This document shows, in pieces, positions 8,592 through 17,758 of a stretch of 64,000 nucleotides of DNA. The notes beneath the pieces are model-generated. The model was not told where the DNA came from. It did not search any database and was given only the letters and a program-made list of their open reading frames with translations. The position numbers were made by a program, and so were the translations under genes. Origin of the DNA: Agaribacterium haliotis. Its GTDB lineage: Bacteria > Pseudomonadota > Gammaproteobacteria > Pseudomonadales > Cellvibrionaceae. The first letter of the stretch is position 1. The number at the start of each line of letters is the position of its first letter. Location: contig NZ_NKQJ01000007.1 of assembly GCF_002312815.1 (NCBI RefSeq), forward strand, positions 1-64,000, in the 5' to 3' direction.

Positions 8592-11042
8592 TTATTCATA
8601 GCGAAGGGCGTGCACGGGTTTGCGCATGGCGGCGCGGGTGGCGTGGCTGGCGACGGTTAACCAGGCAATTAGCAGGGCGAGCACCGCGGCAAAAATAAAC
8701 ACGGAAAATGGTAAACCAATATTTTGTGAAAAGTTTTTAAGCCAGGCGCGCATTGCCAAGGCGGCAATGGGCCAGGCAATCACATTGGCAATCAGTACCA
8801 GTACCGCAAACTCTTTTGTTAATAAAACTACGATGCTAGGTACCGATGCGCCCATAACTTTGCGCACGCCAATTTCTTTTGTTCGCCGTGCAGTAGTGAA
8901 CGATGCGAGACCAAATAAACCGAGACAGGCGACAGCAATGGCCAGGCTGGAAAAGGCAATAAACATGGTTGCCTGTTTGTCCTGGCTGTTGTACATCGCC
9001 TCAAAATTTTCGTCGAGAAAACTCAAGTTTACTGCGCGGTTAGGCATTAATTCTTGCCAGCTTGCATGAATAAACGGGATTAATTCATCGGTGTAGTCGG
9101 TATCAATTTTAACCGAAATATTTTGGCTGCTCTCTTCGACAAGGTGATAAATCATCGGGTTTTGCTCTTCGAGTAGCGAGCCAAAGTGAACGTCTTCAAC
9201 AACACCAATCACCTCGAGTTGCATAAAAAAGTCGTTGCCATTTTGAGTCCCGGTGGGTGCGCTCAATACTTTGCCTATCGCTTCATTGGCCTGGTAACCG
9301 AGCTGCTTGGCGGCGCTGCGGCTGATAACGGCAACTGTTTTGGTAACCGGTTGTTCTGCGTCGGGAAAAACACGAAACGGGTCGTTGCGCTTCTCTGAAA
9401 AACTGCGGCCAGCGAGCAGCGGGATTTCGTAGTGTTCAATAAAGTTGTAACCGACATTGAGAATGTCGAGCGCAACCATATTGTCTTCGTTTCTCGGTAC
9501 ACCTTCGGCGTAATACACAGAGCTGTTAAACAGTGTGTTTGCCGGCGCTTGATTGGAGCGAGTGACACTGAGCACGCCGGGGTGAGCGCTAAGTTTTTCG
9601 CGCATGGCCCGATATACGGCGTTCATATCCTGCAAACCGGCGGCGTAGGGCGTATCCAAAATAAGGTTTTGGGCCTTGTTGTAGCCGGGGTCGAGAGTGC
9701 GCGCGTACTGGGTCTGCAAGACAACCACAGCCGTACAGATCAGCAGCACAATTGAAATTGAAAACTGAAGCACAACCAGGCCTTTGCGCAGGTGGCTGGA
9801 GCCGCCAGCTTGGGCCAGGTCGCCCTTTAAAACTTGCGCCGGCTTAAAACCCGAAAGATAAAAGGCAGGGTAAGAGCCCGCGATACAGCCCACCACAGCA
9901 ACTAACAGCAATAAAAAGCCCAGGTTCTTTGCAGTGTAGAGGCTTAAGCTTGTTAGCGGTAGCTCTACAAAGGCGGTAAACCACGGCAGGATTAACTCAA
10001 CTAACGAGCATGCAATAAGCATGGCTATTGTTGTCAGTACCACCGCCTCGCTTAAAAATTGAATAATAAGCTGGGCGCGCGACGCCCCGGCTACTTTTCT
10101 TAAGCCGACTTCTTTGGCCCGCAAGGTGGCGCGGGCGGTGCTTAAGTTCATAAAGTTAATGCAGGCAATTAATAAAATTACAAAGGCGATGGCGGAAAAG
10201 CTAAGTACCATCACATAGCTGCCGGGTTCGCCGAGTTCAAACATCAGGCGGCTGTGTAAATGAATATCGGCAATAGGCTGCAAATACAGCGCGTGATTTT
10301 CATCCATATCCGGGAACTGTTCCTGTAACAGGGCAGGGAACTTTTGTTCAAGCCGCTTGGCGACGTTTTTGTCGGCAACTTTAATAAAGGTGTAAGTACT
10401 ATTGTTGGACCAGTTTTCCATCGCCTGGGGGTAGGCGCGCTGCACACTGCTTAGCGAGCCGAGCATGGGAAATTGCAGGTGAGTATTTGGCGGTAAATCT
10501 TTGATAACGCCGGTTACTTCAACCGGAAATTGGCCCATCATCAGCAAGGTTTTGCCTATTGGGTCTTCGTTGCCAAAGAAGCGCTTAGCCTGAGTCTCGG
10601 TCATCACCAGCGTGCTGTGGCGTTCAAGAGCGGTGTTTTTATCGCCGGCGATAAATTCGAGCTGGAAAAATTCAAAGATATTTTTGTCGGCCCAAAGAAA
10701 GTTCTCGACATTAAACTGTTTGTCTTGCCAGCTAAGCGGCATGGTCGAGCCCATACCTATGCGAACGATGTCGTCGATCTCGGGGAAACGCGCTTTTAAA
10801 AGTGGGCTAAATGGCGGCGCGATACTGGCAAGGTGAGAAAACTCGTTGCCAAAATCGCGGCTAACGCGATAGATTTGCTCGGAGTTTTGCCAGTGTTGGT
10901 CGTAGCTGCTTTCGTAGCGCACGTAGAGCACAATTAATATGCATACGGCCAGGCCAAAGGCGAGGCCAAGAATATTTAGCGCACTAAATAGCCGGTTGGC
11001 GGCGATATTGCGCAGAGCAATCAGCAAGTAGTTTTTAAGCAT
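8592..11042 (-). CDS. MacB/FtsX-type ABC transporter permease
   Basis: An 816-residue inner-membrane permease with a duplicated MacB/FtsX architecture. A transmembrane helix near residues 16-40 is followed by a large periplasmic MacB-PCD domain and a block of three helices containing CINFMNLSTARATLRAKEVGLRK; a second copy follows, with ARRTKEIGVRKVMGAS near the C-terminus. Both RxKEVGLRK-like loops are the family signature. Such permeases work as mechanotransmitters with a MacB-type ATPase and a periplasmic adaptor to move peptides, lipoproteins or toxic compounds. The ATG at 11042 overlaps the ATPase stop by eight bases, so the two are translationally coupled; an upstream ATG would overlap further without need. 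The substrate is unknown; co-transcription with an agarase lipoprotein is notable. Confidence 0.88.
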   Translation of the reverse strand: MLKNYLLIALRNIAANRLFSALNILGLAFGLAVCILIVLYVRYESSYDQHWQNSEQIYRVSRDFGNEFSHLASIAPPFSPLLKARFPEIDDIVRIGMGSTMPLSWQDKQFNVENFLWADKNIFEFFQLEFIAGDKNTALERHSTLVMTETQAKRFFGNEDPIGKTLLMMGQFPVEVTGVIKDLPPNTHLQFPMLGSLSSVQRAYPQAMENWSNNSTYTFIKVADKNVAKRLEQKFPALLQEQFPDMDENHALYLQPIADIHLHSRLMFELGEPGSYVMVLSFSAIAFVILLIACINFMNLSTARATLRAKEVGLRKVAGASRAQLIIQFLSEAVVLTTIAMLIACSLVELILPWFTAFVELPLTSLSLYTAKNLGFLLLLVAVVGCIAGSYPAFYLSGFKPAQVLKGDLAQAGGSSHLRKGLVVLQFSISIVLLICTAVVVLQTQYARTLDPGYNKAQNLILDTPYAAGLQDMNAVYRAMREKLSAHPGVLSVTRSNQAPANTLFNSSVYYAEGVPRNEDNMVALDILNVGYNFIEHYEIPLLAGRSFSEKRNDPFRVFPDAEQPVTKTVAVISRSAAKQLGYQANEAIGKVLSAPTGTQNGNDFFMQLEVIGVVEDVHFGSLLEEQNPMIYHLVEESSQNISVKIDTDYTDELIPFIHASWQELMPNRAVNLSFLDENFEAMYNSQDKQATMFIAFSSLAIAVACLGLFGLASFTTARRTKEIGVRKVMGASVPSIVVLLTKEFAVLVLIANVIAWPIAALAMRAWLKNFSQNIGLPFSVFIFAAVLALLIAWLTVASHATRAAMRKPVHALRYE

Positions 11043-11730
11043 GCTCGGCAACCTTGGCCAGTTGGTTTTCGCTGACAACTTTGCCATCAAATAAGTGAAT
11101 TAAACGTTTGGCGTATTCGGCGTGGTACTGGCTGTGGGTCACCATCAAAATAGTTGTGCCTTCATCGTTGACCTGTTTAAGCAGCTCCATCACTTCATCG
11201 CCGTGTTTTGAATCGAGGTTGCCCGTTGGCTCATCGGCTAGGATCACCTCCGGTTTGCAAATTAATGCGCGGGCAACGGCAACGCGCTGCTGTTGGCCGC
11301 CACTGAGCTGCTGCGGCATATGCTTGGCGCGGTGTGCGATATTTAGCCGTTGCATGACTTCGTCAACACGTTGTTGCCGTTCCGCGCGGGCAATGCCCTG
11401 GTAAAAAAGCGGCATTGCGATGTTTTCAGCCACGCTTAACTCATCGATTAAGTTAAAACTTTGGAAAATAAAACCGATATGGCCTTTGCGCTTTTGCGCA
11501 AGCTTGCGTTCGCTGTAGCGGCTGATCTGTTCGCCGTTAAAAAAGTACTTGCCATCGCTCGGGCTATCGAGCATGCCGAGCACGTTAAGTAGGGTTGATT
11601 TGCCACAGCCCGATGGCCCCATGATAGAAATAAACTCGCCGGCCTCGATATTTAGGTTGATATTATTCAAGGCGGTGGTCTCGACTTCGCTGGAGCGATA
11701 GACCTTAGTAATGTTTTCGAGACGAATCAT
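11035..11730 (-). CDS. MacB/LolD-type ABC transporter ATPase
   Basis: A 231-residue ATP-binding subunit. Visible motifs are Walker [10 protein letters not shown] (residues 38-46), the Q-loop IFQSFNLI, the signature [15 protein letters not shown], Walker [14 protein letters not shown] and the switch His in MVTHSQ. It belongs to the MacB/LolD/FtsE group, which energises FtsX-like permeases from the cytoplasmic side. It sits between the adaptor and the permease genes and overlaps the latter, forming one transport machine with them. Confidence 0.95.
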   Translation of the reverse strand: MIRLENITKVYRSSEVETTALNNINLNIEAGEFISIMGPSGCGKSTLLNVLGMLDSPSDGKYFFNGEQISRYSERKLAQKRKGHIGFIFQSFNLIDELSVAENIAMPLFYQGIARAERQQRVDEVMQRLNIAHRAKHMPQQLSGGQQQRVAVARALICKPEVILADEPTGNLDSKHGDEVMELLKQVNDEGTTILMVTHSQYHAEYAKRLIHLFDGKVVSENQLAKVAEHA

Positions 11731-11774
11731 GCTTGCTCCTGTTAGCTTACCTGCGTGGAATTGGCATTTAATAA

Positions 11775-13016
11775 TTAGTGTTCAATAAAAAGGCGGTCGA
11801 CATTGCGGTAGTTACCGTAGCTCGACACAATGATTTTTTCCCCGGCTTCAAGGCCCTGGGTAATTTCAAGCTGGCTCGGGTTGCGGCGGCCAAATTTAAC
11901 GTCGCGCTTATAGGCAACTTGCCCGTCTTCGCTCAATACAAAGACCCAAGCGCCGCCGCTTTCCTGAATAAAGCTGCCGTTGTCGACCAGCAGCACCCGC
12001 TCTCGTTTACTGAGCATTAAACGCGGGCTTAAGCTCTGGCCACGGCGTATAGACTTGGGTGCGGCGCCGACAAAATTTAAATCCACTTCAAATTCGTTAT
12101 TGCGAACTTCGGGGTAAATCTTGCTCAGCTCGAGCTCGTAGTTGTGGCCGTGAATCTCGACTTCGGCGCGCTGGCCGAGGCTCAGGCGGTTAAGGTAGTA
12201 CTCACTTACCATGCCGCTTGCTTTATAGCGTTCAACATCGTCGATCTGACCGAGGCGCTGACCCCGGTTGCGGGTTTCTCCAAGCTCGACATCAAAGGCG
12301 GTCAGGCGGCCCGAGCGCGGCGCTTTGACAATTAAGTTATCGAGGTTGGAGCGGGCGATCACCAGGTTTTTCTCAAGCTGAGCGACGCTGGTTTCGAGTT
12401 GTTCTATCTGCGCCAGGCGCATCTGCTCTTCTTGTTGCTGGCTCTCCAGCGTCAGTGTGCGGCGGAGCTCCATATAGTGAAGTTCGTCTTCGAGGGTATC
12501 GATTTCCTCTTCGCCGACATAGTCGGCAAGCTTCTGGCGTCGCTCAAGGCGGCGCTTAAGGCGTTTTATCTGGTAATCAATCTCAATTAAATCCCGCTTC
12601 AGGCTCAGCCGATTTTGTTCAATCGCCAGTTTGGTATTGCGCAAGTTGTTTAACTGTTCGCTAACTTGCGCCTCGCGCGAAATCAGATCGAGCTGCAGTG
12701 TTGTATTACTGAGTTCGAGCAGCTTTTGGCCTTTTTCAACCAGCTCGCCTTCTTCGACAAAAATTTTCTCAACCCGGCCGCCCTCAATCGCGTCGAGGTA
12801 AACCGTTTTAAACGGCTGCACAAAAACGCGCAGTGGCAGGTAGTCTTCAAACAGCGATTGTCTGACCTCGGCAATGCTTAGGCGCTCGCCTTTTACACTA
12901 AAACTCTGGCCACTTCCCGGCCCGAGCGCGACGATGGTCGCGGCAACAACAACACCGAGGCCGGCCAGGGCCCAGTACCAATAGCGGCGCGGGCTTTTTT
13001 CAATTTTTTTATCCAT
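11775..13016 (-). CDS. Periplasmic adaptor (HlyD/RND-MFP family) of the ABC exporter
   Basis: A 413-residue membrane-fusion protein. A single N-terminal transmembrane segment (about residues 13-33) is followed by a split lipoyl-like barrel (EGGRVEKIFVEEGELVEKGQ), a very long coiled coil (about 105-230), the second lipoyl half (IVKAPRSGRLTAFDVELGE), a beta-barrel and a membrane-proximal domain. This matches MacA-like adaptors that connect a MacB-type transporter to an outer-membrane channel. No outer-membrane factor is encoded nearby, so a TolC-like protein elsewhere would be needed. It is the first gene of the operon adaptor-ATPase-permease-GH50, preceded by the sigma-54 promoter at 13079-13094. 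Confidence 0.9.
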   Translation of the reverse strand: MDKKIEKSPRRYWYWALAGLGVVVAATIVALGPGSGQSFSVKGERLSIAEVRQSLFEDYLPLRVFVQPFKTVYLDAIEGGRVEKIFVEEGELVEKGQKLLELSNTTLQLDLISREAQVSEQLNNLRNTKLAIEQNRLSLKRDLIEIDYQIKRLKRRLERRQKLADYVGEEEIDTLEDELHYMELRRTLTLESQQQEEQMRLAQIEQLETSVAQLEKNLVIARSNLDNLIVKAPRSGRLTAFDVELGETRNRGQRLGQIDDVERYKASGMVSEYYLNRLSLGQRAEVEIHGHNYELELSKIYPEVRNNEFEVDLNFVGAAPKSIRRGQSLSPRLMLSKRERVLLVDNGSFIQESGGAWVFVLSEDGQVAYKRDVKFGRRNPSQLEITQGLEAGEKIIVSSYGNYRNVDRLFIEH

Positions 13017-13078
13017 CGTCTTTTATTGTGCTCTTCGCGTTTTCGGTAAGCTTCTTGCGTTTTCTTGGTTACTTGTAG

Positions 13079-13094
13079 AGCCAGGACTGTGCCA
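13079..13094 (-). promoter_or_regulatory. Sigma-54 (RpoN) promoter of the ABC exporter operon
   Basis: On the minus strand the sequence TGGCACAGTCCTGGCT has the invariant GG and GC at the exact spacing of the -24/-12 consensus TGGCAC-N5-TTGC. It lies about 65 bases upstream of the adaptor start codon and next to a gene for a sigma-54 activator, which makes the assignment strong. Transcription would start near 13068. Confidence 0.8.
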
Positions 13095-13168
13095 AAACAA
13101 AATGTCTATATATTTCAATGGCTTAGTTCCGCTCTTGTGCTGATGTGTGTGCGCTGGCTATACACGAG

Positions 13169-13186
13169 GTGTACGCATGCGTACAC
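13169..13186. promoter_or_regulatory. Perfect 18-bp palindrome, probable activator (UAS) site
   Basis: GTGTACGCATGCGTACAC is identical to its reverse complement. It lies about 110 bases upstream of the predicted sigma-54 transcription start, in the usual range for enhancer sites of NtrC-type activators, and about 70 bases before the response regulator gene. A second overlapping inverted repeat, TACAC-GAG-GTGTA, adjoins it. It probably binds the Fis-type HTH dimer of the adjacent regulator. Confidence 0.7.
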
Positions 13187-13255
13187 TTGCCTGAGTTTGT
13201 CATTGCGCTGGAGCGGCTTTTTATAAGCTCGCTTAACAAAAAATAAGGAAGCTCT

Positions 13256-14617
13256 ATGGCTAAAAAAAATGCCAAGATTGTTGTTGTTGACGACGATAAA
13301 GACGTACTGATTGCCGCCGAACTTTTATTAAAGCGCCACTACAGCGAAGTCAGCTGTTATAGCCATCCCCAAAAGCTGCTGGACGCCTGCCCACAGTTGC
13401 GCGGCGATGTTTTTTTACTCGATATGAACTTTGCCCTCGGCCGCAATACCGGTGAGGAAGGCCTGGCTTGGCTTAAGCGCATTCAGGAAATAAAGCCCGG
13501 CGCGGTTGTGGTTATGATGACGGCCTACGGCGATGTAGAGACCTCGGTAGCGGCAATTAAAAATGGCGCGGCCGATTTTGTGCTTAAGCCCTGGCAGAAT
13601 GAAAAGTTGCTGGCGACCTTAAATTCGGCGCTGCTGCTTGCCGATAGCCGCGAGCAGGTGCAAAAGCTAAAACAGCAGCGCCGCGAGCTGCAGCAGCAAA
13701 ATAAAGCGATCATCGCCGAAGCTCCGCTGATGAAACAGGTACTCAAACTCGCGCAGCGAGCCGCGCTGACCGATGTCAATGTATTGATACTCGGCGAAAA
13801 CGGCGCCGGTAAAGAAGTGATCGCACAGGAAATTCACCGCCACAGTGCGCGCAAAGATGAGTTGATGCTCAGTGTTGACCTCGGCGCGATACCCGAGAGT
13901 TTGTTTGAAAGTGAGTTATTTGGCCACGTTAAGGGCGCCTTTACCGATGCCAACAGCGATAGGGCCGGGCGCTTTCAAGCGGCCAGTGGCGGCACCTTGT
14001 TTCTCGATGAAATAGGCAACCTGCCTTTGCATTTGCAGGCAAAATTGCTGCGTGTGCTTGAGAGCCGCGAAGTCAGCCCGGTTGGCTCAGACAAACATAT
14101 CGCCGTTGATGTACGCCTGATTTGCGCAACGAATATGCCGCTGCAAACCTTGGTGGATGAAGGCAAGTTTCGCGCAGATTTATTTTATCGCATCAACACG
14201 GTACAGCTTGAATTGCCGCCGCTGCGCGAACGCCCCAGCGACATACCGCTGCTGCTTGATTTTTACATACAAAAAAGTGCCGCCAAATACAAGCTGGCTC
14301 ACAAGTCTTTGAGTGCGGCGGCCATTAAAAAACTCAGTGCCTACGCCTGGCCGGGCAATGTGCGCGAGCTTGCACATGCGGTTGAGCGCGCATTGATTTT
14401 AAGTGAGGGCGACGAGCTCAGTGAACACGACTTTTTATTGCGCCCGCAAGGCGGCGGCAGTACCGCCTTGTTTGATAACTGCAACTTGGAGCACGTTGAA
14501 CGCCTGGCCATTGAACAGGCACTTAAAAAGCACGCGGGCAATATTAGTCACGCGGCCGAGGAGCTGGGTATTACCCGCACCTCTCTTTACCGGCGCTTAA
14601 AAAAATACGGTTTATAG
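13256..14617 (+). CDS. NtrC-family sigma-54-dependent response regulator
   Basis: A 453-residue transcription activator. The receiver domain (residues 7-125) has the acidic pair D12/D13, phospho-acceptor D56, T89 and K111. The AAA+ domain has Walker A GENGAGKE (180-187), the sigma-54 contact loop GAFTDA (about 227-232) and Walker B LFLDEIGN (248-255). A Fis-type helix-turn-helix ends the protein (NISHAAEELGITRTSLYRRLKK). Phosphorylated hexamers of this family remodel RpoN polymerase from upstream sites. It is divergent from the ABC exporter operon, which has a sigma-54 promoter and a palindromic site, so that operon is the obvious target. Five bases separate it from its kinase gene. Confidence 0.95.
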   Translation: MAKKNAKIVVVDDDKDVLIAAELLLKRHYSEVSCYSHPQKLLDACPQLRGDVFLLDMNFALGRNTGEEGLAWLKRIQEIKPGAVVVMMTAYGDVETSVAAIKNGAADFVLKPWQNEKLLATLNSALLLADSREQVQKLKQQRRELQQQNKAIIAEAPLMKQVLKLAQRAALTDVNVLILGENGAGKEVIAQEIHRHSARKDELMLSVDLGAIPESLFESELFGHVKGAFTDANSDRAGRFQAASGGTLFLDEIGNLPLHLQAKLLRVLESREVSPVGSDKHIAVDVRLICATNMPLQTLVDEGKFRADLFYRINTVQLELPPLRERPSDIPLLLDFYIQKSAAKYKLAHKSLSAAAIKKLSAYAWPGNVRELAHAVERALILSEGDELSEHDFLLRPQGGGSTALFDNCNLEHVERLAIEQALKKHAGNISHAAEELGITRTSLYRRLKKYGL

Positions 14618-14622
14618 AGCTT

Positions 14623-15975
14623 ATGAACGTTTCGTTAACCCTGCGTTTTCGCTGCCTATTTTTACTGCAGCTGCTGGTTTTATTTATTTTATTGTTCACC
14701 TGCGTATTTGTGCTAAAGCTTGAACAGCAGCCGTTGACGAGTGTGCTGTTTGTCGGCTTGGCTGTGCTGCAGTTGCTGTTGTTACTGTCTTTTGTCGAGC
14801 GCCACTTTCGCCTTGTTGCGCAGTTTTTTCGCGCGGCACAAAGTGGTGATTTTTCTCAAAGCCTCGGTGACGGCGCCTACAGCAATGAGCTAAAACAGAG
14901 CTTTAATCAGCTCAATCGCCAGCTGGCAGAAAAACGCCACCAGAAAGAAGCGGAGAACGACTTTCTACGCGCCTTGGTGCGCCAGGCTCCGGTGGCAATC
15001 TTGGCCTTTGATCAGCTTGGCAATATTAGTCTATTTAATCTCGCTGCCAGCCGTTTGTTTAATCAGGCAAGCCCCGTCAATATTCGCGAACTTGAACACA
15101 GCTTTAGCGGATTTGTCGACGCGCTAAACAAAAATACCGGGCAGAGCCGGGCCTTGTGCAAGGTTGTGCGCGATGGTGTTGAATACAACTTGATGTTGGC
15201 GCAGAGCTCGGCCGTACTCGATGATAAACAGCAAAGCCTGGTAACCATAGAAAATATTGGCCGGGAATTAATGGATGCCGAATATCAGGCGTGGCGAAAC
15301 CTGATTAGTGTGCTGACCCATGAAGTGATGAATTCGGTGACGCCGGTGGTTTCGCTGGCGACAACCTGTCGCGATATTCTGAGCCAGGATGAGCTTTTAT
15401 CTATGCCGCCGGAGCAGTTAAATGCGGAGTTACACGATGCAAAACAAGCGGTGCGAACCATCGCCTCGCGCAGTGAAGGCATTGTCAGTTTTGTTCAGGC
15501 TTACAGGCAGCTGGCAAAAATGCCGGCACCTGAGTTCGAATCAATAAATATGGTGGATTTTTTTGCAGAGCAAAAACCTCTGTATATGAACTTAGGTGCA
15601 AGCGAGCGGCTCGAGCTCAGCATTGATATTGAGCCTGCGAGCCTTGCGCTGCGCGCCGATAGGCAGCAATTGGCTCAGGTCTTATTAAACCTGGTGAAAA
15701 ACGCCATCGAAGCGATGGAAACAAGCGCCGAGGCCAAGCTTAATATCGAATTACGTCTGCGCGCCGCCAAGACCGTGCTCAGTGTAAAAGACACGGGCTG
15801 TGGCATTGAAGCTTCAATGCTCGAGCAGATTTTTGTGCCGTTTTTTACCACAAAACGCCACGGCTCGGGCGTGGGTTTGGCCCTGACCAGGCAGTTTATG
15901 CACGCCCACGCCGGCCAGTTGGCTGTGCACTCAAACGTAGGTGAGGGCACAAGAATCGAGCTGATTTTTAATTAG
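14623..15975 (+). CDS. NtrY-like sensor histidine kinase
   Basis: A 450-residue membrane kinase, partner of the upstream regulator. Two transmembrane helices (about residues 9-31 and 39-58) are separated by only a few residues, so there is almost no periplasmic sensor; the signal may come from the membrane or from the exporter. A HAMP-like linker and a PAS-like region (about 112-215) follow. The H box is LTHEVMNSV with H233, and the ATPase domain shows LVKNAIEAM (N box), VKDTGCGI (G1) and KRHGSGVGLAL (G2). The stop codon lies inside a copy of the dispersed 24-bp repeat. Confidence 0.92.
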   Translation: MNVSLTLRFRCLFLLQLLVLFILLFTCVFVLKLEQQPLTSVLFVGLAVLQLLLLLSFVERHFRLVAQFFRAAQSGDFSQSLGDGAYSNELKQSFNQLNRQLAEKRHQKEAENDFLRALVRQAPVAILAFDQLGNISLFNLAASRLFNQASPVNIRELEHSFSGFVDALNKNTGQSRALCKVVRDGVEYNLMLAQSSAVLDDKQQSLVTIENIGRELMDAEYQAWRNLISVLTHEVMNSVTPVVSLATTCRDILSQDELLSMPPEQLNAELHDAKQAVRTIASRSEGIVSFVQAYRQLAKMPAPEFESINMVDFFAEQKPLYMNLGASERLELSIDIEPASLALRADRQQLAQVLLNLVKNAIEAMETSAEAKLNIELRLRAAKTVLSVKDTGCGIEASMLEQIFVPFFTTKRHGSGVGLALTRQFMHAHAGQLAVHSNVGEGTRIELIFN

Positions 15976-15991
15976 TGTTAACAGGCCCTAG
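15968..15991 (+). repeat. Dispersed 24-bp repeat, copy 2
   Basis: TTAATTA-GTGTTAACAGGCCCTAG. The repeat begins inside the last codons of the histidine kinase and supplies its TAG stop. Confidence 0.8.
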
Positions 15992-16176
15992 TGTTGCACA
16001 AGCCAAGGCCAAAACCGAATCGCGATTATTCTGTCTCGTATATCATCTTTTGGGGCTACCATTCGCCCGGAAACTGTGAAAAACTTTAAATTCATGTTTT
16101 CACTTGTTTCAACGTATTGAAACGACCTGCTGTAGTTTACGGCACGCTTAGGTGTGGGCGAAACCTAGGGGATTTT

Positions 16177-17310
16177 ATGGATAATACGATAAAGCATGAT
16201 ATCGCGCTGCTTGATTTTATTCGCGGTTGGGCGGCGCTGGTGGTGTTTTTTGCACACGCAGCGTTATTGGGTTTTGGGCCCAGCGTGCTTGCTGCGGTTT
16301 TAGCTCACGAAGCCGTAAACGCTTTTATGTTGGCCTCGGGTTTTTTAATTTATTTTCAGTGCTCTATCAGTAAGTCGTATGAAGGCTTACAGACCCGCTC
16401 GGGTATAACAAACTTTGCTATTCGCCGCTATTTTCGAATCGCACCTGCCTATTACCTGTGTTTACTTCTGGCTTTTTTGTTTTCTGATTTTCTCGGCCAA
16501 TGCCGCGAGTCAATTGCCGAGGTGTTGCCGCATGCCAGCACTGATATGGCGCGTTATTATTTCGCCAAACCACTAGAGAACTTTCTTGTTCATATTACTT
16601 TTGTCTTTGGTTTAATCCCCTCCTATGCCTTTACTACGCCGCTTCCCGATTGGAGTTTGGGGCTGGAGATGCAGTTTTATTTTATGTTTCCGTTTCTTTA
16701 TTTTTTCTATAAAAAGAACTTTGCTTTATTTTTAACCCTGTCTTTGTTGCTGATGTCTTTTATTGCCTATGCCTTAACATCGGCCGGCATTGAGTATGCA
16801 ATGCCTACTTTGTTAGCGCTTAAGTTTCACAATTTTGCTGCGGGCATGGTGATTGCGCATGTACTGATAAACAAACAGGCGAGGCTGTCTAATGCGATTG
16901 CGGTGCTTGTCACCTTGTTGTTCTTGGTTGTGTTAAACGACAATGTGCTGATTGCGTTGATGTTTGTTTTTTGTCTGTGGTGGATTTGTTATGCCGACCA
17001 CTTTGCCAAATTTGGTTTCTACAAGGCCTTGGCTTATCTTTTTAATGCTCGCCTAAATAAGCTGTTGGCTGAAATGTCGTACTCCGTCTACATTTTCCAC
17101 CTGCTGCTTATGCTGCCGTTTTTTGCTTTTGTACTAAAACACGGGCCTTTAAGCGCAAGCACGTGGCTGCTGTTATCAAGCTTGCTGTTCTGCATAGTGC
17201 TTGTATTTGCCTACTTTATTTATCGATATGTCGAGATCCCGGGTATTAACTTAGGTAAGGCGCTGATCGGCCGGCGAAAAGCGCTCGGGCCAAAAGGGCT
17301 CTCTGTGTGA
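16177..17310 (+). CDS. Acyltransferase 3 family membrane protein (OatA/NolX type)
   Basis: A 377-residue polytopic membrane protein with about ten hydrophobic helices. It begins with the family motif LLDFIRGWAALVVFFAHA and carries FAIRRYFRIAPAYY near residue 88 and MSYSVYIFHLLLMLPFF near 305. Acyltransferase 3 proteins move acyl groups (often acetyl) from the cytoplasm onto sugars of surface polysaccharides, peptidoglycan or lipids. The ATG at 16177 follows AGGGGA; an in-frame ATG 60 bases upstream lacks a good site and gives a non-family N-terminal extension. No glycan biosynthesis genes adjoin it, so the acceptor is unknown. Confidence 0.9.
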   Translation: MDNTIKHDIALLDFIRGWAALVVFFAHAALLGFGPSVLAAVLAHEAVNAFMLASGFLIYFQCSISKSYEGLQTRSGITNFAIRRYFRIAPAYYLCLLLAFLFSDFLGQCRESIAEVLPHASTDMARYYFAKPLENFLVHITFVFGLIPSYAFTTPLPDWSLGLEMQFYFMFPFLYFFYKKNFALFLTLSLLLMSFIAYALTSAGIEYAMPTLLALKFHNFAAGMVIAHVLINKQARLSNAIAVLVTLLFLVVLNDNVLIALMFVFCLWWICYADHFAKFGFYKALAYLFNARLNKLLAEMSYSVYIFHLLLMLPFFAFVLKHGPLSASTWLLLSSLLFCIVLVFAYFIYRYVEIPGINLGKALIGRRKALGPKGLSV

Positions 17311-17703
17311 TGGCGCTAGATGCTTAAGTTTGCGCTATTGTTCGTTGCGATCAAAAATCAAACACGTTGCAGGCGCAGTTTCATCCACAGTTTCTGTGGA
17401 TAAGTTGTAGAACAAGTTGCCGGTAAGTGGCAAATACCGGCCCCAAGCTGCATGTTTACTGGCTTGAGAATTATTGCAGTTTTTTTAAGCACTTGCTGGC
17501 TGTGCATGGTGATAGCAATGCACAGCCAGTACCCGCGCCAATACCCACACCAATATCAACACCAGTACCCACGCCAATACTTGTGCCTTCCGCCAGTTCC
17601 AATGCTTACGCCAGCACCATTGATAAGAGCCATGCATATCTGTAGCTCTGCAGCGTTGTCAGCTAAGGCTTGCTGCTAGTTAGAGTGATAGAGATAGGGG
17701 ATT
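17311..17703. other. Intergenic region with a short tandem array
   Basis: Nothing here looks like a gene. At 17526-17579 an 18-bp unit, CCAGTACCCRCGCCAATA, is repeated three times with a divergent middle copy. Open frames through this array give only Pro/Ala/Thr-rich low-complexity peptides and are not called. Confidence 0.5.
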
Positions 17704-17750
17704 AAAATAGTGTATTGCGCGGCCTCGCTTGCTGGAGGCCGCGCAATACA
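17704..17750 (-). terminator. Strong stem-loop after the cytochrome c-DM13 gene
   Basis: TGTATTGCGCGGCCTC pairs perfectly with its complement across an 8-base loop (arms 17711-17726 and 17735-17750). On the minus strand it is followed by CTATTTTAATC, a modest T-rich tract. It lies just beyond the minus-strand stop codon. Confidence 0.85.
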
Positions 17751-17758
17751 GCTTCTTG

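Noticed and set aside
17427-17679. Two overlapping Pro-rich open frames
   Set aside because: They are created by a short tandem repeat and lack ribosome-binding sites and any family.
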